A stretch of 13,471 bases of DNA from CAZAMI01 sp964627805 (lineage in GTDB: Archaea > Thermoproteota > Thermoprotei_A > Sulfolobales > NBVN01), in NCBI GenBank assembly GCA_964627805.1, contig CAZVLA010000027.1, positions 1 to 13,471 on the forward strand, in the 5' to 3' direction. Shown piece by piece: positions 12,599 through 13,471 of this stretch; positions within the stretch are counted from its first letter, which is position 1; every line of letters begins with the position of its first letter. The notes below the pieces were generated by a model that saw only the letters and a program-made list of their open reading frames with translations, made no database searches and was not told where the DNA came from. Position numbers and translations under genes: made by a program.

Positions 12599-12611
12599 TT
12601 AATAATATTTA
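12599..12611 (+). promoter_or_regulatory. Probable TATA box of the membrane protein gene
   Basis: TTAATAATATTTA, centre about 39 nt before the ATG at 12644, predicts a start near 12631 and a short leader with GAGGTAGTGAGG. The rest of the gap 12422-12643 shows nothing notable. Confidence 0.45.
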
Positions 12612-12643
12612 GTTAAGAATTTACTATGGAGAGGTAGTGAGGT

Positions 12644-13039
12644 ATGAATGAATGGTTTAGGTCTGCATTGGTTGCTATTGGTTACGTGGTTATGGCTTTA
12701 GGTACTTTCTACGCACTTACTCAGTACGCATCATACAGCTTAGGGTACGACATATTCTTCGCTATACTACTAGCTTTACCAGTACCCATTATACTGACTA
12801 CCTACTTCCTCAAGATCTTCAAGAGGGACGTAAAGCTTAAGACGATGGTAACGTGCTACGTAACGTACTTAATAATATTCGCTGTCCTTAACCTACTACC
12901 TTACGTAGCACCTCAAGTCACTAACCTACTAAGCCCCTACGACCGACTACTCAGGAATATGAGGATGTTAGTAGCTAGCTGGACCTTCGTAACGGTACTA
13001 ATGGTGAGTATGAGGTACGTAAGTGGTAGGGAGATATAG
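12644..13039 (+). CDS. Hypothetical four-helix membrane protein
   Basis: 131 residues, not recognised. Four hydrophobic segments are visible at about 7-28, 36-58, 66-90 and 106-126, with positive loops after the second (KIFKRDVKLK, 57-66) and before the fourth (RLLRNMRM, 101-108), which places those loops inside the cell. The 91-105 stretch between helices 3 and 4 is polar. No cleavable signal, metal motif or transporter signature is seen. GTGAGG just before the ATG and an upstream A/T box support a separate transcript. It lies 222 nt after the MNT gene, so membership of the HEPN/MNT module is unlikely but not excluded. Codon use matches its neighbours, which supports it as a real gene. Confidence 0.75.
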   Translation: MNEWFRSALVAIGYVVMALGTFYALTQYASYSLGYDIFFAILLALPVPIILTTYFLKIFKRDVKLKTMVTCYVTYLIIFAVLNLLPYVAPQVTNLLSPYDRLLRNMRMLVASWTFVTVLMVSMRYVSGREI

Positions 13040-13048
13040 TGAATAGGG

Positions 13049-13061
13049 GTAACTCAGTAAA
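13049..13061 (+). repeat. 13-nt direct repeat, copy 1
   Basis: GTAACTCAGTAAA, identical to 13254-13266. This copy sits in the loop of a possible ATAGGG (13043-13048)/CCCTAT (13063-13068) hairpin just after the membrane protein stop. Confidence 0.4.
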
Positions 13062-13072
13062 TCCCTATCAAC

Positions 13073-13091
13073 GTACTTAATCATTAAGTAC
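13073..13091. repeat. 9+1+9 inverted repeat
   Basis: GTACTTAAT-C-ATTAAGTAC is perfect, 34 nt after the membrane protein stop. The one-base centre argues for a DNA site or a cruciform rather than a stable RNA hairpin at full length. Confidence 0.4.
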
Positions 13092-13110
13092 CCCCACTAA
13101 CTCCAACACT

Positions 13111-13132
13111 ACCCTAACCACTTAAGGAATCA
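13111..13132 (+). repeat. Copy 2 of the 22-nt intergenic sequence shared with 8296-8317
   Basis: It starts with ACCCTAACCACTTA, identical to copy 1 for 14 nt, and differs only by a one-base insertion and a one-base deletion afterwards. It lies 72 nt past a plus-strand stop. Confidence 0.35.
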
Positions 13133-13177
13133 CTTACCTCACATTGAGTACGGTGGTTATCCCTAAATAGATGCTTT

Positions 13178-13193
13178 ACCTAGTATACTAGGT
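13178..13193. repeat. 16-bp perfect palindrome, possible operator
   Basis: ACCTAGTATACTAGGT is fully self-complementary. A TATA-like CTAAATAG at 13163-13170 would place a transcript start near 13192, inside the palindrome, a classic operator position. GTTAGG-TAT-CCTAAC follows at 13204-13218. Confidence 0.4.
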
Positions 13194-13253
13194 CGTGAAC
13201 TAAGTTAGGTATCCTAACTCCTTAACCCTAACACCCCCTCACCTAGCTAAACA

Positions 13254-13266
13254 GTAACTCAGTAAA
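13254..13266 (+). repeat. 13-nt direct repeat, copy 2
   Basis: GTAACTCAGTAAA again, 205 nt after copy 1 and directly followed by GGGTAACT, which also precedes and overlaps copy 1 (13047-13054). A nested hairpin (AGGGT/ACCCT around CTGC-GTTA-GCAG, 13266-13292) begins at its end. Confidence 0.4.
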
Positions 13267-13340
13267 GGGTAACTACTGCGTTAGCAGACCCTCTGGAGTA
13301 CGTACTTACTGATTACCCCTGAAGGTGGGGGAAGGGACTT

Positions 13341-13417
13341 ATGGTGAGGCACTTAACTTTACTGCGGTGAAGTTAATCCCTACTTAACTTCACCCAAGGC
13401 ACCATGAGGTGAAGTAT
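13341..13417 (+). promoter_or_regulatory. Possible attenuator: competing hairpins that can hide the ribosome binding site
   Basis: Three pairings share strands. A: TTAACTTTAC (13353-13362) with GTGAAGTTAA (13367-13376), 10 bp including one G-U, loop of four. B: GGTGAAGTTAA (13366-13376) with TTAACTTCACC (13384-13394), 11 bp, loop of seven. C: ACTTCACC (13387-13394) with GGTGAAGT (13408-13415), 8 bp, covering the ribosome binding site GAGGTGA of the gene at 13418. A and C can coexist, while B excludes both; so B would open the site and A+C would close it. A 9-codon frame MVRHLTLLR (13341-13370) overlaps hairpin A and could act as a leader peptide. Repeat B could instead be a protein operator on DNA. 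No experiment or alignment backs the switch. Confidence 0.4.
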
Positions 13418-13471
13418 ATGGTACTAACCCCACTCCAGTGGGAGATGTATTACGGAGGTACCTTGAGCTGT
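13418..13471 (+). CDS. Start of an unrecognised gene cut by the right edge
   Basis: ATG at 13418 opens an 18-codon frame to the window end (MVLTPLQWEMYYGGTLSC). It is preceded by GAGGTGA, the best ribosome binding site in the window, with 5 nt spacing. The fragment is too short to assign. Support comes from the ribosome binding site, the open frame and the structured leader before it. Confidence 0.5.
   Translation, partial: MVLTPLQWEMYYGGTLSC

Larger units (their letters stand above)
13040..13417. other. 378-nt non-coding stretch rich in inverted repeats
   Basis: There is no convincing gene between the membrane protein and the start at 13418. The stretch contains the direct repeat pair, the 9+1+9 and 16-bp palindromes, hairpins at 13204-13218 and 13266-13292, AGTACGTACT at 13297-13306, CCCC-x7-GGGG at 13316-13330 and the alternative hairpins at 13353-13415. 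It may be a long regulated 5' leader or promoter of the next gene. No known riboswitch class was recognised. Confidence 0.5.

Noticed and set aside
1..13471. Mobile element, prophage or CRISPR array
   Set aside because: No transposase, integrase or phage protein, no regularly spaced repeats, and no long terminal inverted repeats; codon use is even across the window.

Overview
The window reads as chromosomal DNA of a hyperthermophilic or thermophilic archaeon, most likely a member of the Thermoproteota (crenarchaeal side). The grounds are a four-subunit archaeal-type pyruvate:ferredoxin oxidoreductase next to an ADP-forming acyl-CoA synthetase, GGTG/GGAGGTGA-type ribosome binding sites, frequent GTG and TTG starts, A/T-rich box A promoters 15-35 nt from start codons, poly-T stretches after stops, and several gene families typical of thermophilic archaea (roadblock/V4R proteins, HEPN/MNT pairs, an ArcS-like protein). 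TTA (Leu), AGG (Arg) and GGT/GTT codons dominate. I cannot fix the genus; a Caldivirga/Vulcanisaeta-like organism is only a guess. I see no tRNA, rRNA, CRISPR array, transposase or phage gene.

Layout. 1-660 (minus): 5' part of an ADP-forming acyl/acetyl-CoA synthetase alpha chain, cut by the window edge. 661-1060: divergent promoter region with an 8+2+8 inverted repeat. 1061-4226 (plus): porC-porD-porA-porB operon. Together these two loci can turn pyruvate into acetyl-CoA, reduced ferredoxin, acetate and ATP.

4352-6974 (plus): a cluster of a roadblock/LC7 protein, a V4R protein, a roadblock-like/zinc-ribbon/membrane fusion and an unrecognised 218-residue protein. It looks like a small archaeal scaffold or sensing module. 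6984-7313 (minus) is an AhpD-like carboxymuconolactone decarboxylase family protein, divergent from an aldo-keto reductase (7424-8242).

8586-10873 (minus): a three-gene set, transcribed in the order YhhQ/VUT-type 7-deazaguanine transporter, small radical SAM protein, ArcS-like protein with the PC-x3-KPY-x2-S-x2-H motif. This is best explained as a compact uptake and tRNA-archaeosine pathway and is the most interesting coding locus here. The radical SAM gene has an unclear start.

11137-13039 (plus): a cupin, a HEPN/MNT toxin-antitoxin-like pair, and a four-helix membrane protein. 13040-13417 is a non-coding stretch rich in inverted repeats. Its last 80 bases can fold into mutually exclusive hairpins, one of which would hide the ribosome binding site of a gene that starts at 13418 and runs off the window.
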